A stretch of DNA of 64,000 nt from Acanthococcus lagerstroemiae (lineage: Eukaryota; Arthropoda; Insecta; Hemiptera; Eriococcidae), in assembly GCA_031841125.1 (NCBI GenBank), contig CM063111.1, forward strand, positions 44,590,955 through 44,654,954. Reading direction: 5' to 3'. Below are positions 1-7,847 of this stretch, one piece after another. Both the position numbers and the translations under genes were made by a program. Below the pieces are notes generated by a model. The model was not told where the DNA came from and made no database searches. It saw only the letters and a program-made list of their open reading frames with translations. Each line of letters starts with the position of its first letter. Positions within the stretch are counted from its first letter, which is position 1.

Positions 1-726
1 AGAACCTGTAGGCCTCTGGATGTCTAATGAAAATTTGATGTCTTGTGAGTGGAGAAAAAGTTGCAACGAGTCATGTTCAGATGCCAGCTGTGTAGAACAT
101 TTTGTAAATACAAAACCGCACACAATTGAGACTCGAGATGGATCAATTCAAGGTAGGATTATTGATAAAAATCGTATTTTAATCATTAGACGCCAACTTA
201 AACTTATCAGACTTTCTCGAAATGATTACTCTTTTGCTGGTTATTGGGTAAAAGGAGATACAGACTATATTTCAGCACGTAAGTATCTCTTAGTGTTTCT
301 AGATGAAAAGAATCATCCACTACATAAAGAACCAATCCAACTTACAGCTAGAGGTGTATTTCAGGTAGAATTTGATAAGAATTTATTAAAGTTTAGAAAA
401 GAATTTAAAACAGTTTATAGTAAAACACGAGGTGTAATGTCAGATTTATGGTATTCTATGCTTGTGTTCTGTCCTACTTTTGTATCAAACGTAGTAGGTT
501 CTTTAAAAAAGAGTAGAGCATGTTGTATTGAAAATTATATTGTTCCAACAGAATCTAATTTGAACTCTTTATGTGTAGGTAGAGATAAAGAAGTCTCAAA
601 AATTGTTGAAGCTATGTTTAATGATTCTGAAAAATGGAAAGCTGAAAATAGTAAACCTTTCATAACCACATTAGTTCAAGAAAATGAATAATGTATTTTT
701 ATATGATTTTTCATATAAAAATAATA
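1..726 (+). repeat. Left terminal inverted repeat of the Polinton (inner part)
   Basis: Position x pairs with position 14,169 minus x on the other strand. Pairing holds without gaps from 1 to 726, and every block I compared was identical. It stops after the ATAATA at 721-726, where the left copy continues CTTATT and the right copy AAAATG. The outer part lies left of the window. Confidence 0.95.
20..691 (+). CDS. Terminal-repeat-borne Polinton protein, left copy (partial)
   Basis: This is the left copy of the gene inside the inverted repeat. The 223 residues from MSNENLM to VQENE match residues 39-261 of the intact copy at 13,478-14,263. The missing first 38 residues should lie left of the window, so the methionine at 20 is internal and not the true start. 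It reads towards the inside of the element, opposite to all the unique-region genes. The protein has cysteine-rich spacing near its N-terminus (C-x5-C-x3-C-x4-C). I do not recognise its function. Confidence 0.85.
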   Translation: MSNENLMSCEWRKSCNESCSDASCVEHFVNTKPHTIETRDGSIQGRIIDKNRILIIRRQLKLIRLSRNDYSFAGYWVKGDTDYISARKYLLVFLDEKNHPLHKEPIQLTARGVFQVEFDKNLLKFRKEFKTVYSKTRGVMSDLWYSMLVFCPTFVSNVVGSLKKSRACCIENYIVPTESNLNSLCVGRDKEVSKIVEAMFNDSEKWKAENSKPFITTLVQENE

Positions 727-904
727 CTTATTTGACTGTCTTTTTTTTCTTTTTCTTTTTTCTCATTTTTTTAAACACCTGTTCGATAATATTCCAACAG
801 AAAATTATAATACACATCCAGTTGAATTTATTTTCTGAATTGTTCTCTGAATTGTTTTCTGATTGCATACCTATTTATAAGAATATTTTTTTTTTTTTTT
901 TTTT
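727..904. other. Noncoding AT-rich junction inside left repeat
   Basis: Low-complexity T-rich sequence between the left repeat and the 3' end of the capsid gene, ending in a T run at 887-906. It contains a duplicated TTCTGAATTGTTCT/TTTTCTGA block near 833-860. No gene or motif is recognised. It may hold polyadenylation signals for the capsid transcript. Confidence 0.6.
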
Positions 905-1612
905 TTAGTTTTTAGGAGCAGGTCTAACCGCTCTAGATATAGGTTTGTATTCATAACAAACAGGTTGTTTCAAAAGAACAAATATTTCAGCTGTATTAGG
1001 AAAATCATCACGCCATGAGAATATAATTTGTACATTGGCTACATCTGTTTGTAGAGCGTCAGGTTGTCCTGTAAGATCAAAGCAAAAGATAGTATATTCT
1101 TTTTCAAATTGCACAAGATCAATTAAAACATCGTCTTTTCCATTGTAATTTTTAAAATATGTATATAAAGCTCCTGAATCCTTTTCATTAAAATTTAATC
1201 GCATTTGCTGACGAGGATATTCATAACCATTGACATTGAAACGTACATCATAAGGATTACAATGATCAAATTTACTTTTATCAGCAAAGAGATCATTGTT
1301 CCTTTTATTTTGGAAAACTACAAAAGCATATTGTGATGTAATATCTGTAGGAATTGACCACCTAAATTCTTTTCCTGATACACTACCAGCAGGTTTCTTT
1401 AAACATTGCCAATGCTCAAAATTCATACGAATTGGTATGTCTTTATTTAACAATGGTAAAACTTCTTTTTCAAGTTGTAATGAAAGCTTCACCACTGGCA
1501 TTCTCCAAGTTATATACTTCAGATTCAATTCCACAGTATAATCTTTTAAATTTGGGTCAACTTGTAGCATATTTGTAACACCATGTTGTTCTCTTGCTAC
1601 CCGATCGGCAAG
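905..1612 (-). pseudogene. Major capsid protein, C-terminal part (double jelly roll), split gene
   Basis: C-terminal half of the Polinton major capsid protein (the PY gene of older nomenclature), which would form the hexon-like double jelly-roll shell. Seen: the segment from about residue 8 (RVAREQHG) to RPAPKN is a continuous beta-rich sequence, with the capsid-like stretch YEYPRQQMRLNF about two-thirds along. The first few residues of the open frame, up to about 1,612, derive from the inserted repeat rather than the capsid. Together with 1,796-2,297 it makes one gene of about 400 residues in the expected place next to the penton gene. No splice donor or acceptor fits the interruption, so I treat the gene as broken. 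Confidence 0.8.
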
Positions 1613-1800
1613 TACCGACACTATTTCGACAGTGTCGAATTCTGCTCATTTCGACCGTCGAATTGTCGAACACTGACCAATCAGAAAGCAGCTTGACTGC
1701 ACCGCCGGTTGCATTTCTTCGAATTCCGCAAAATTACTGCATTTTTGTCGATTTGTCGGCAATTGCCGGCTGTCGAAGTGTCGATCGACAGTTATTTTGC
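1602..1800. mobile_element. About 190 bp palindromic MITE-like insertion in the capsid gene
   Basis: Between the two capsid halves the sequence becomes rich in TCGAC/GTCGA words and GC-richer than its surroundings. The left end reads CGACACTATTTCGACAG and the right end, reverse-complemented, begins CTGTCGATCGACACTTCGACAG, so the ends are imperfect inverted repeats. I could not identify a clear target duplication; exact ends are uncertain by about 10 bp. A nonautonomous DNA transposon is the best explanation. An intron is unlikely because no GT...AG pair fits on the minus strand. Confidence 0.65.
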
Positions 1801-2297
1801 CCATAGGGTAGTATCAAGGATTGACTAACATTAAAGAGAATTTCTTTATAAGTTCCAAAACCTAGAAACATATCGAAAGGTAATGCAACTTTGAAGTAAC
1901 CATTCGCATCAACATTCATGTAATCATTATTTAGATTCCATCCTGCATTAGAATACTTGGTGGTTTTGGACAGTGAAACGAGACCATTAATGGTGCTGGC
2001 TACACCTGGATACTCCAATATATCTACCTGAACATCAGAAATTCTATAAATAATTTGCCTAAAAATATGGAGAAACCCATTATTAATTACTTGTACTGTA
2101 CTACGATCGAAACTCGCAATTTTTTTGTCTTTATCACGTACTATCAGACGACCAGCTATAACTACCTCGCTTTTCCAAGGTAAAGTACAAATATTAGGAG
2201 TATTTATTTCAATTATAATTTCCTCATCTTTTTTATTTATATCAATATTATTAGCAGTGGAGAATTCTATTAATTCAAAACTTTCGTAACCATTCAT
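1796..2297 (-). pseudogene. Major capsid protein, N-terminal part (double jelly roll), split gene
   Basis: N-terminal half of the major capsid protein. The pattern of a start, beta strands, then FLHIFRQIIYRISDVQVD (about residues 74-91) matches the region of double jelly-roll capsids where the first jelly roll presents an element with a hydrophobic plus acidic motif. The frame leaves capsid sequence after SLILPYGQNN, where the inserted repeat starts. The start codon at 2,295-2,297 is preceded directly by AATACTATAA, the same string as in front of the penton gene. Repeat identity elsewhere suggests the disruption is recent. Confidence 0.8.
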
Positions 2298-2307
2298 TTA
2301 TAGTATT
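2298..2307 (-). promoter_or_regulatory. Start-adjacent TACTATAA motif, capsid gene
   Basis: The minus strand reads AATACTATAA directly before the capsid ATG. The same string precedes the penton ATG, and TACTATAAAT precedes the phospholipase-like gene. It is a candidate late-type promoter or initiator; the function is inferred. Confidence 0.5.
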
Positions 2308-2323
2308 TTTTTTTTTTTTTTAA

Positions 2324-3040
2324 TTATCGTACTTCACGTATGATTAAAAATGCCCAATATGTTTCACCATTATTTTCAAGTGGATTGCCATTCTGATCAT
2401 AAAGGTTTAATACAATCTCGCTTATTTCTTTATTTCTCACTCTATAATATTGAGTTTCATTTGGTGTATAGATTATTTTTTCTCCGGGTAGTGATGATAT
2501 AGGAAAATAAAAAAGTATTTTTTCATTACCGTTATTACATTCATTACATATCCCCTTAATGCTTTCAATAGGAAAAATTTTAACGTGGCTATCAGATTCA
2601 ACTTCTTTTCCAGCTGGTATAATTTGCTTAGTAAAACCCAATATATTACCAACAGAAGTCACATCTCTTAAATCTATTATATGTGATGGACTCCCCATTA
2701 TTATGGTATGAGCGTATTTATTTATTTTCAAGGTTATATTAGCAGCCCTAGCATGTTTACTTTCATGTATACATTTAATAATATCAGCTACTTCATAAAT
2801 ACCAGGATCAAGTACTATAGTTGTAGGTAATTCGTTCACCTCCTTATAAAAAGTAAGTGAATTGTTTTTAGTTACAGTTATATTGAAAAAACGATAAGAT
2901 GTGTGGAAAGATTCTAACCCAATTTCCCATTCTTTATTAGGGTTGAGTCTAATAATGTCATCAACTCCACTAAAATCATGATAAAGAACAGAATCTGTAC
3001 CGCTCATAAGCATACTGTAAGAACCATTTATATATTTCAT
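2324..3040 (-). CDS. Minor capsid (penton) protein
   Basis: 238-residue protein in the position of Polinton PX, the single jelly-roll minor capsid protein that would occupy the five-fold vertices. Evidence is the place between protease and major capsid genes, the length, the beta-rich sequence and the C-terminal block beginning IVLNLYDQNGNPL followed by a GETYWAFL segment. That block resembles the penton C-terminal strand pattern (acidic/Gln-x-GxPL then hydrophobic strand). The ATG directly follows the stop codon of the protease gene (TAA-ATG), within the AATACTATAA motif. The frame is intact. Confidence 0.8.
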   Translation of the reverse strand: MKYINGSYSMLMSGTDSVLYHDFSGVDDIIRLNPNKEWEIGLESFHTSYRFFNITVTKNNSLTFYKEVNELPTTIVLDPGIYEVADIIKCIHESKHARAANITLKINKYAHTIIMGSPSHIIDLRDVTSVGNILGFTKQIIPAGKEVESDSHVKIFPIESIKGICNECNNGNEKILFYFPISSLPGEKIIYTPNETQYYRVRNKEISEIVLNLYDQNGNPLENNGETYWAFLIIREVR

Positions 3041-3050
3041 TTATAGTATT
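3041..3050 (-). promoter_or_regulatory. Start-adjacent TACTATAA motif, penton gene
   Basis: Minus strand AATACTATAA abuts the penton ATG, and its TAA is also the stop codon of the protease gene. Identical to the motif in front of the capsid gene. Confidence 0.5.
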
Positions 3051-3352
3051 TTTTTTTTAATTTTTAATAAATATTCTATGCACCGTCTACCACAATTTGT
3101 TTCATCAAGTTTTTGATCCTGCGTATAATTATAAGTAATTCTAGACTGTCCAAAATATTTCACTAATTCTGGTGGTGGAATGTTACCAAACGGTTCATAA
3201 AAATCAACTTGTGAATCATTCTTACAGTAAGCAGTCCAATGAGTTCCAGAGTGGTCTGAAGTGTCTAAATTTACAATTCCACATTCATATTTTTTGATTT
3301 TTGGTGGTAGCTCATCAAGCATAAAAACTCCTCTGAAATGAGGAATTTGCAA
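3041..3352 (-). CDS. Adenain-like capsid maturation cysteine protease, start disrupted
   Basis: Adenovirus-type (Ulp1-fold) cysteine protease that would mature capsid proteins. Seen, numbered from the methionine at 3,352: HW at residues 38-39 (catalytic His), acidic D50/E53, Q80 (oxyanion Gln) and C87 in NCG; the Q-to-C spacing of seven matches adenain. The open frame runs upstream in homologous-looking sequence (FEIEAYAEKL then the GVFMLDELP region) to about 3,420 with no ATG. It meets an in-frame stop at a run of 14 A next to the preceding gene's end. The true N-terminus is therefore about 20 residues longer and its start appears lost by a homopolymer length change, or was misread there. 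Followed directly by the penton gene. Confidence 0.8.
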   Translation of the reverse strand: MQIPHFRGVFMLDELPPKIKKYECGIVNLDTSDHSGTHWTAYCKNDSQVDFYEPFGNIPPPELVKYFGQSRITYNYTQDQKLDETNCGRRCIEYLLKIKKKIL

Positions 3353-3405
3353 TTTTTCAGCATATGCTTCTATTTCAAAATTAGTTAATGCGTCATTCTT
3401 GATGG

Positions 3406-4833
3406 TTATTTTTTTTTTTTTTCATTATCTAAGATTTTTTTAATTACTTGTTGAGTGATCATGTCACCCCCAATTTTTCTTTTTTTAACACCATCGCATT
3501 TTTTTTTAACGCCATTTTTTATTTTTTTAACGCCATTTTTTATTTTTTTAACACCTCTTTTATTTTTCTCAACACCTAAACAGTCTTTTTGAATACTACC
3601 ATTAACGCCATTTTTTATTTTTTTAACGCCATTTTTTATTTTTTTAACGCTCTTTTTCTTTAGAACTTCGTTAGGTATTTGTAGATATTGTCCTATGCCT
3701 TCACCAGACTTGTACTCCAACTTTTCATTACGACGTTTTCTCTCTTCTACTAACTCGTCATTGGCTTTCTTATTATCAATTGCTTGCTTGGCGGTTGATA
3801 TTAAATTACCTACAGTTTCTACTATTTTAGTACCTACTTCTACAGCAGGTTTAGCTGCTGCAATAGCAGCCAATCCTGCTAGGATAGCTGGTGGGAAGAA
3901 TCCACCATTTTTAACCTGCTTCAGTTGTGTTTTGTTCAGTTTTAGCTTTAAACCTTTTCCCTTGGTTTTTGCTGTCTCAATTTGATTCACTTGTGCTTTT
4001 GTTAGAGGTAAATATGTTTCGTTCTGTGTGCTATTTTTAGTTCTGATTAAATTTTCGTATCCTAAATTTAGTACAACAGGTACCCCTTTCTCAACACCAA
4101 TATTAATTTTGTCAAGTTGTTCATTATCTGGATTGATAGGATATTTAATGTATCTACTTACTTTGATACCCTCACCTTTTTTTTTTCGATCATTGATTGC
4201 GGTTTCCCGATAAATATAAAATCCTTTACCTTTTTTTTCCTGTTTGTTAACATATAAATTATTCAAATAATTCATTATTTCTGGGAGATCATTGGTTGTA
4301 GTTTTTCGATCAATATAAAATCCTTTGCCTTCTGTTTTCTGATTATTATTGGTTATGGTTTTTCGATCAATATAAAATCCTTCACCTTTTTTAGGTAATA
4401 TTTCATTAGGTAATCGCAAATGTTGTCCTAATCCACAGTTTTTACTCATATTATTTATATTATAAAATTTTTTATAAATTCCTAAACCTAACTTCTGTTT
4501 TAATTTCATTAAATTTACTGCTACATATGCTGGAATTTTTTCATCTAATTTAGCATTAGGATCTTTGACACGCTCCCAGGCTCGCCATGTGAATCTGTTA
4601 TCAGCATAATCACGTTCATTAGGATCATCTGTATTTGCATAATCTACATCATGATCCATAGCTATTTCATCTAATTTATTTTTCAGTTTTACACCTTTTT
4701 GAATATCGAGGTCTGTATTCGAACCAGGACCAAGAGCTTTATATCCGGGCCAGTGAAGTGGAAATGGTACATATTTACCAATTGTATCCACAATATCACC
4801 ACCTCTTTTAGATAATCCACAGTTTTTACTCAT
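3406..4833 (-). CDS. Phospholipase A2-domain plus virion-core-like protein
   Basis: 475 residues. The N-terminal 100 residues carry a parvovirus VP1/Polinton-type PLA2 signature: YKALGPGS (31-38, calcium loop) and the catalytic pair in MDHDVDYA (59-66). Such domains help parvoviruses breach endosomes. After residue 129 the character changes to glycine/lysine repeats (GxGFYI-R at about 152, 171 and 204), a hydrophobic segment (GGFFPPAILAGLAAIAAAKP, 310-329) and a very basic tail of KKIKNGV repeats (about 397-440), like adenoviral/adintoviral core proteins that bind DNA. The N-terminal MSKNCGL recurs at residue 129, suggesting two fused reading frames. The start is preceded by TACTATAAAT. The stop lies next to a poly-A run. 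Confidence 0.75.
   Translation of the reverse strand: MSKNCGLSKRGGDIVDTIGKYVPFPLHWPGYKALGPGSNTDLDIQKGVKLKNKLDEIAMDHDVDYANTDDPNERDYADNRFTWRAWERVKDPNAKLDEKIPAYVAVNLMKLKQKLGLGIYKKFYNINNMSKNCGLGQHLRLPNEILPKKGEGFYIDRKTITNNNQKTEGKGFYIDRKTTTNDLPEIMNYLNNLYVNKQEKKGKGFYIYRETAINDRKKKGEGIKVSRYIKYPINPDNEQLDKINIGVEKGVPVVLNLGYENLIRTKNSTQNETYLPLTKAQVNQIETAKTKGKGLKLKLNKTQLKQVKNGGFFPPAILAGLAAIAAAKPAVEVGTKIVETVGNLISTAKQAIDNKKANDELVEERKRRNEKLEYKSGEGIGQYLQIPNEVLKKKSVKKIKNGVKKIKNGVNGSIQKDCLGVEKNKRGVKKIKNGVKKIKNGVKKKCDGVKKRKIGGDMITQQVIKKILDNEKKKK
3470..3660 (-). repeat. Coding minisatellite: KKIKNGV repeats in the basic tail
   Basis: A 21 bp unit (plus strand roughly AACGCCATTTTTTATTTTTTT) is repeated at least five times in two clusters at about 3,505-3,560 and 3,600-3,650, encoding KKIKNGV. 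The repeat number probably varies between copies, which would change the charge of the tail. Confidence 0.8.
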
Positions 4834-4844
4834 ATTTATAGTAG
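4834..4844 (-). promoter_or_regulatory. Start-adjacent TACTATAAAT motif, PLA2/core gene
   Basis: Minus strand CTACTATAAAT directly precedes the ATG at 4,831-4,833, matching the capsid and penton start motifs. A related AT-rich string (TATAATATAAATAAT) lies before the internal ATG at 4,447-4,449. Confidence 0.45.
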
Positions 4845-4850
4845 AAAATT

Positions 4851-5666
4851 TTAGAAAACTGTTTTTTGAAGTTCCTGGCGATAAAATTTACCTAAAATTT
4901 CTTCACCCTTCAAATCTTTAATAGAATAGACGGGAGGGTTTGTGTGGAATACTTTGTCAACTACAAATATTTCTCTTGTCCAGTTGTTCTTATACTTGTT
5001 CTCAAAAGTTTCTTTCTTTTTGGGTATTCTCACACGATCTCCTTCCTTGAATTTTGGTCGCGTGGAGAAACTTGAAGAATACATTCTATGAAAAATTTCT
5101 TGTTCATTTGTTTTATTCACATCACAAGGACGCATTCCTATTGTTCTATGTACCCTCACATTATTATATTCGTGCAATATCTCTGGTATAAATGGAACCC
5201 ATTTATGATTCTTATGAATCTCAAAAATTATTCTCAACATCCCATTAATGGTTCTGTTTACTCTCTCACCAATTGCTGATTTTTCCTCATTCTCTGTGTG
5301 ATACATATGAATATTATATTTTCCCATTAATTTTTTAAAAACTGAATTTACAAATTCTGTACCTTTGTCGACATGTAATTTTTTAGGTGGACCATATTCG
5401 CTTTCTTCAATAATTTTCTCAAAAGCTTGAGAAACCTCTTTCCCTGTTTTTTCCTTGAGGGGTTTTATCCTGAGTACTTTTGAGAAGGTGTCAATAACTA
5501 CTAACATATACTTATAACCCCTATTTTCTTTTGAATACTGGGACATAATTAATAAATCACCTGCCCAGATTTCATTGATTTCATTTGTGATAATTTTTCT
5601 TTTCTGAAATTTTTTTATCACAGGTTTATGAAGTTCTTTGGCTTCAAGTTCAACTAATGACTGCAT
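4851..5666 (-). CDS. Retroviral-type (DDE) integrase of the Polinton
   Basis: Catalyses insertion of the element's linear DNA. Seen in 271 residues: the rve core with D37 (WAGDLL), D100 (HVDKGTEF) and E134 (AIGERVNRT), and a C-terminal SH3/chromo-like tail in which PPVYSIKDL is followed by a KFYRQEL stretch. The start at 5,666 aligns with the segment just before the catalytic core (ELHKPVIKKF). The zinc-binding HHCC domain normally found upstream is not visible, and only 42 bp separate this ATG from the next gene. The N-terminal domain is therefore missing or diverged. Residues of the catalytic triad are all present. Confidence 0.9.
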   Translation of the reverse strand: MQSLVELEAKELHKPVIKKFQKRKIITNEINEIWAGDLLIMSQYSKENRGYKYMLVVIDTFSKVLRIKPLKEKTGKEVSQAFEKIIEESEYGPPKKLHVDKGTEFVNSVFKKLMGKYNIHMYHTENEEKSAIGERVNRTINGMLRIIFEIHKNHKWVPFIPEILHEYNNVRVHRTIGMRPCDVNKTNEQEIFHRMYSSSFSTRPKFKEGDRVRIPKKKETFENKYKNNWTREIFVVDKVFHTNPPVYSIKDLKGEEILGKFYRQELQKTVF

Positions 5667-5708
5667 TTTTTATATTACTTGACATTTTCTATTGACCTTC
5701 ATGATAAC

Positions 5709-6326
5709 CTACATTTTGAACATTTCTGTCTTTTCCTCTAATATTTTTTGAACATTTTCATTTGTTTGTGGTAAATTTTCCTGCAATATTTTCTGAATAT
5801 TTTCAGTTGTTTGTGAATTTTTCTCCAATATTTTCTGAATATTTTCAATTTTTTGTGGTAAATTTCCCTCCAATATTTCTTGAACATTTTCCTCCAATAT
5901 TTTCTGAATATTTTGATTTGTTTTTGATATATTTTTCAATTCTGTTAAAATTGCTCCTAATTGGGTAATATTGAAAAGTGAATTCTCGCAGGTGGTAGCC
6001 AATCCAACTACCTGCCGCGTAATATTTTTCAGTTCAGTTACAGCTGATTGATCATGTTCAGTAATCTTTTTCAGTTGTGGTAAAATACTGCTTGTGTTAT
6101 CCTTTATATTGTTTATGTACTCTTTCACACCATTAGCATACTCTATTATACCAACAGTATAATTTTCATTATTAATGACATTTTTTATACATTGTATTAT
6201 CATATCTGAAATTTCGCCAACATCTTTTATGACAATTTTCAGAACAGACTCTAAGATTTTCCCCGTGTTATTCTGAATTTTTTCAACTGATTCATACAAA
6301 TAATGATGATTTTTTCTAGTAAACAT
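5709..6326 (-). CDS. Coiled-coil protein with ENIQKILEEN repeats
   Basis: 205 residues of unknown function, predicted mostly helical and coiled coil (heptad-like I/L/V spacing, no Cys-rich or membrane segment). From about residue 140 a 14-20 residue repeat based on (T/E)NIQKILEEN-(L/S)Q occurs four to five times, visible in DNA as repeated TTTTCTGAATATTTT words at 5,740-5,940. Its place between the integrase and the DUF8207-like gene suggests a structural or accessory role, perhaps a fibre-like protein; that is inference. The start follows CCTTATAATAA, and the upstream gene ends within the same string. Confidence 0.7.
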   Translation of the reverse strand: MFTRKNHHYLYESVEKIQNNTGKILESVLKIVIKDVGEISDMIIQCIKNVINNENYTVGIIEYANGVKEYINNIKDNTSSILPQLKKITEHDQSAVTELKNITRQVVGLATTCENSLFNITQLGAILTELKNISKTNQNIQKILEENVQEILEGNLPQKIENIQKILEKNSQTTENIQKILQENLPQTNENVQKILEEKTEMFKM

Positions 6327-6329
6327 TTA

Positions 6330-7175
6330 TTATAAGGTTTTTAAATTTTTTTTGGCTTCTATCAGTTCCTCCCGAATGTTGGTCATTTCATTGAATATTT
6401 GTGGATTATGATTACCTGCTTCCCACATACCTTTCAGTATTGTAAATCGATCAATTAATTCTTTAGGATCGTTCCAGTATTTATAATCAGTCTGATTGGT
6501 ATAAATTTTCTTAAGACCAGAGCCACGATGTGAAAGTATGAGTTCCTTCTCAATCAACATAGGTTGGATGAAATTTAAATATTTGTACCCACGACTACTT
6601 TTAATTTGTCCATTCTCAGAACGATAAGATTCTGTACTGAGAATAATTTTTTGATAATTTTTCAGGTCTTCATCAGTATAATTTTCAGGTTTTTGCATAG
6701 TTAGTAATTCCCATAGTCCTTGTGTTCCTGGATAAAGGGTAGTGTCATTACTTAGCTTAATATCAGCACGATCATTATCAGCATAATGATGAACTTCCAT
6801 GAGTCGTGCATTTCCTATATAATAATCTTTATTTTCGTATCTAATACCAAAAGTTGAATCAGTAGGTATTTTTTTATTAGTATAGTAAGACAAATATCTA
6901 CATGCAAGACTTTGAGACATATCAAATCCTGGTGTTTCCTCTGACCGTTCATAGGTAATTTCTCTTGGTTTGTCACCAATCATAGGTAATAGTGGTTGTT
7001 GTATTACAGGCTTAAGGTCTTTTATAGTATCAATGATTGGTTTATAGTTTTCTTCCATTTCTAGTTTTCTATTCACTTGACCTAACTTTGCACATTCAAT
7101 ATTTTTTTGTAGAAGTGCACGTTGTTTTACAACAAAATCAATATCATTTGAATTATAATCTGTTAGCTTTCTCAT
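6330..7175 (-). CDS. DUF8207-like conserved Polinton-associated protein
   Basis: 281 residues. The central block beginning GTQGLWELLTMQKPENYTDE and the following SSRGYKYLNFIQPM segment resemble a family of unknown function found in insect and cnidarian proteins, many from Polinton-type elements (assignment from memory, not searched). The N-terminus is charged and probably helical. No catalytic motif or signal is visible. The gene fills the gap between ATPase and coiled-coil genes. Its ATG directly follows the ATPase stop (TAA-ATG), and its own stop lies 4 bp before the next ATG. The frame is intact. Confidence 0.7.
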   Translation of the reverse strand: MRKLTDYNSNDIDFVVKQRALLQKNIECAKLGQVNRKLEMEENYKPIIDTIKDLKPVIQQPLLPMIGDKPREITYERSEETPGFDMSQSLACRYLSYYTNKKIPTDSTFGIRYENKDYYIGNARLMEVHHYADNDRADIKLSNDTTLYPGTQGLWELLTMQKPENYTDEDLKNYQKIILSTESYRSENGQIKSSRGYKYLNFIQPMLIEKELILSHRGSGLKKIYTNQTDYKYWNDPKELIDRFTILKGMWEAGNHNPQIFNEMTNIREELIEAKKNLKTL

Positions 7176-7847
7176 TTATAATATAAAATTTTCCTCAAAT
7201 TTGTATTTGAACCTACCATTTTTCTGATCACATTCTTTATCTATAACTACAAAGTCATACGGTTTTTGCCAGCAATCATTACATATTGATTTGAACTGAT
7301 TAAATGTTATGGTCCTAGCATATTCGTTATAAATATGTGTCAGATTGGTAAGATCTTGTTCAAAAAGAATTAAGTAATTAAAATTATCTCTAATCTGTTG
7401 TTTTGGAATTTTTGAATATGTTTGGGATAAATAGTAGCATGAAATATCATTATGACGACTCCATGAATAATATTTACCTATTTTATCATGGTTTTCTGTG
7501 TAGATATCATCAAAGATTACTACTGATCCTTTTTCTATTTTATTAGGGTCTGGCAAATCCTCGAGTGATACTGTATGAATTTTTTTGTTTTTAAGTTTCT
7601 TGTTTTGCAATATTTTGCGAAACTTTTCATACTTTGGTTGATAAGAAGTATTTGAACATAAATATACATTATCAGGTAATGGTCTATCCACTAATATAGT
7701 CAATAAAACATTCGTTTTTCCAGACCCACTAGGACCACATATACAACATCTCATTATATTAGGAAACACTTCCTTCAATCTACAAGTTGGAACACTATTA
7801 TCAAAGTTTAAAACTTCAGTCTTATTCTGTATTTTAGTTCGTTTCAT
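7176..7847 (-). CDS. FtsK/HerA-type DNA packaging ATPase
   Basis: A32-like ATPase that would pump the genome into capsids. Seen in 223 residues: Walker A GPSGSGKT (38-45), Walker B VVIFDD (109-114) and a QTYSKIPKQ sensor-like region (about 140-150), typical of the compact viral packaging ATPases of Polintons, virophages and NCLDVs. The start codon at 7,847 overlaps the end of the polymerase gene by 14 bp. The stop is immediately followed by the next ATG. The motif TATTGTATAATAA precedes the start. The frame is intact. Confidence 0.92.
   Translation of the reverse strand: MKRTKIQNKTEVLNFDNSVPTCRLKEVFPNIMRCCICGPSGSGKTNVLLTILVDRPLPDNVYLCSNTSYQPKYEKFRKILQNKKLKNKKIHTVSLEDLPDPNKIEKGSVVIFDDIYTENHDKIGKYYSWSRHNDISCYYLSQTYSKIPKQQIRDNFNYLILFEQDLTNLTHIYNEYARTITFNQFKSICNDCWQKPYDFVVIDKECDQKNGRFKYKFEENFIL

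Noticed and set aside
684..908. 74-residue plus-strand frame next to the left repeat
   Set aside because: Low-complexity Phe/Ile sequence from T-rich DNA; lies between the repeat and the 3' end of the capsid gene.
1602..1800. Spliceosomal intron in the capsid gene
   Set aside because: No GT...AG pair on the coding strand preserves both capsid segments, and the sequence is palindromic like a MITE.
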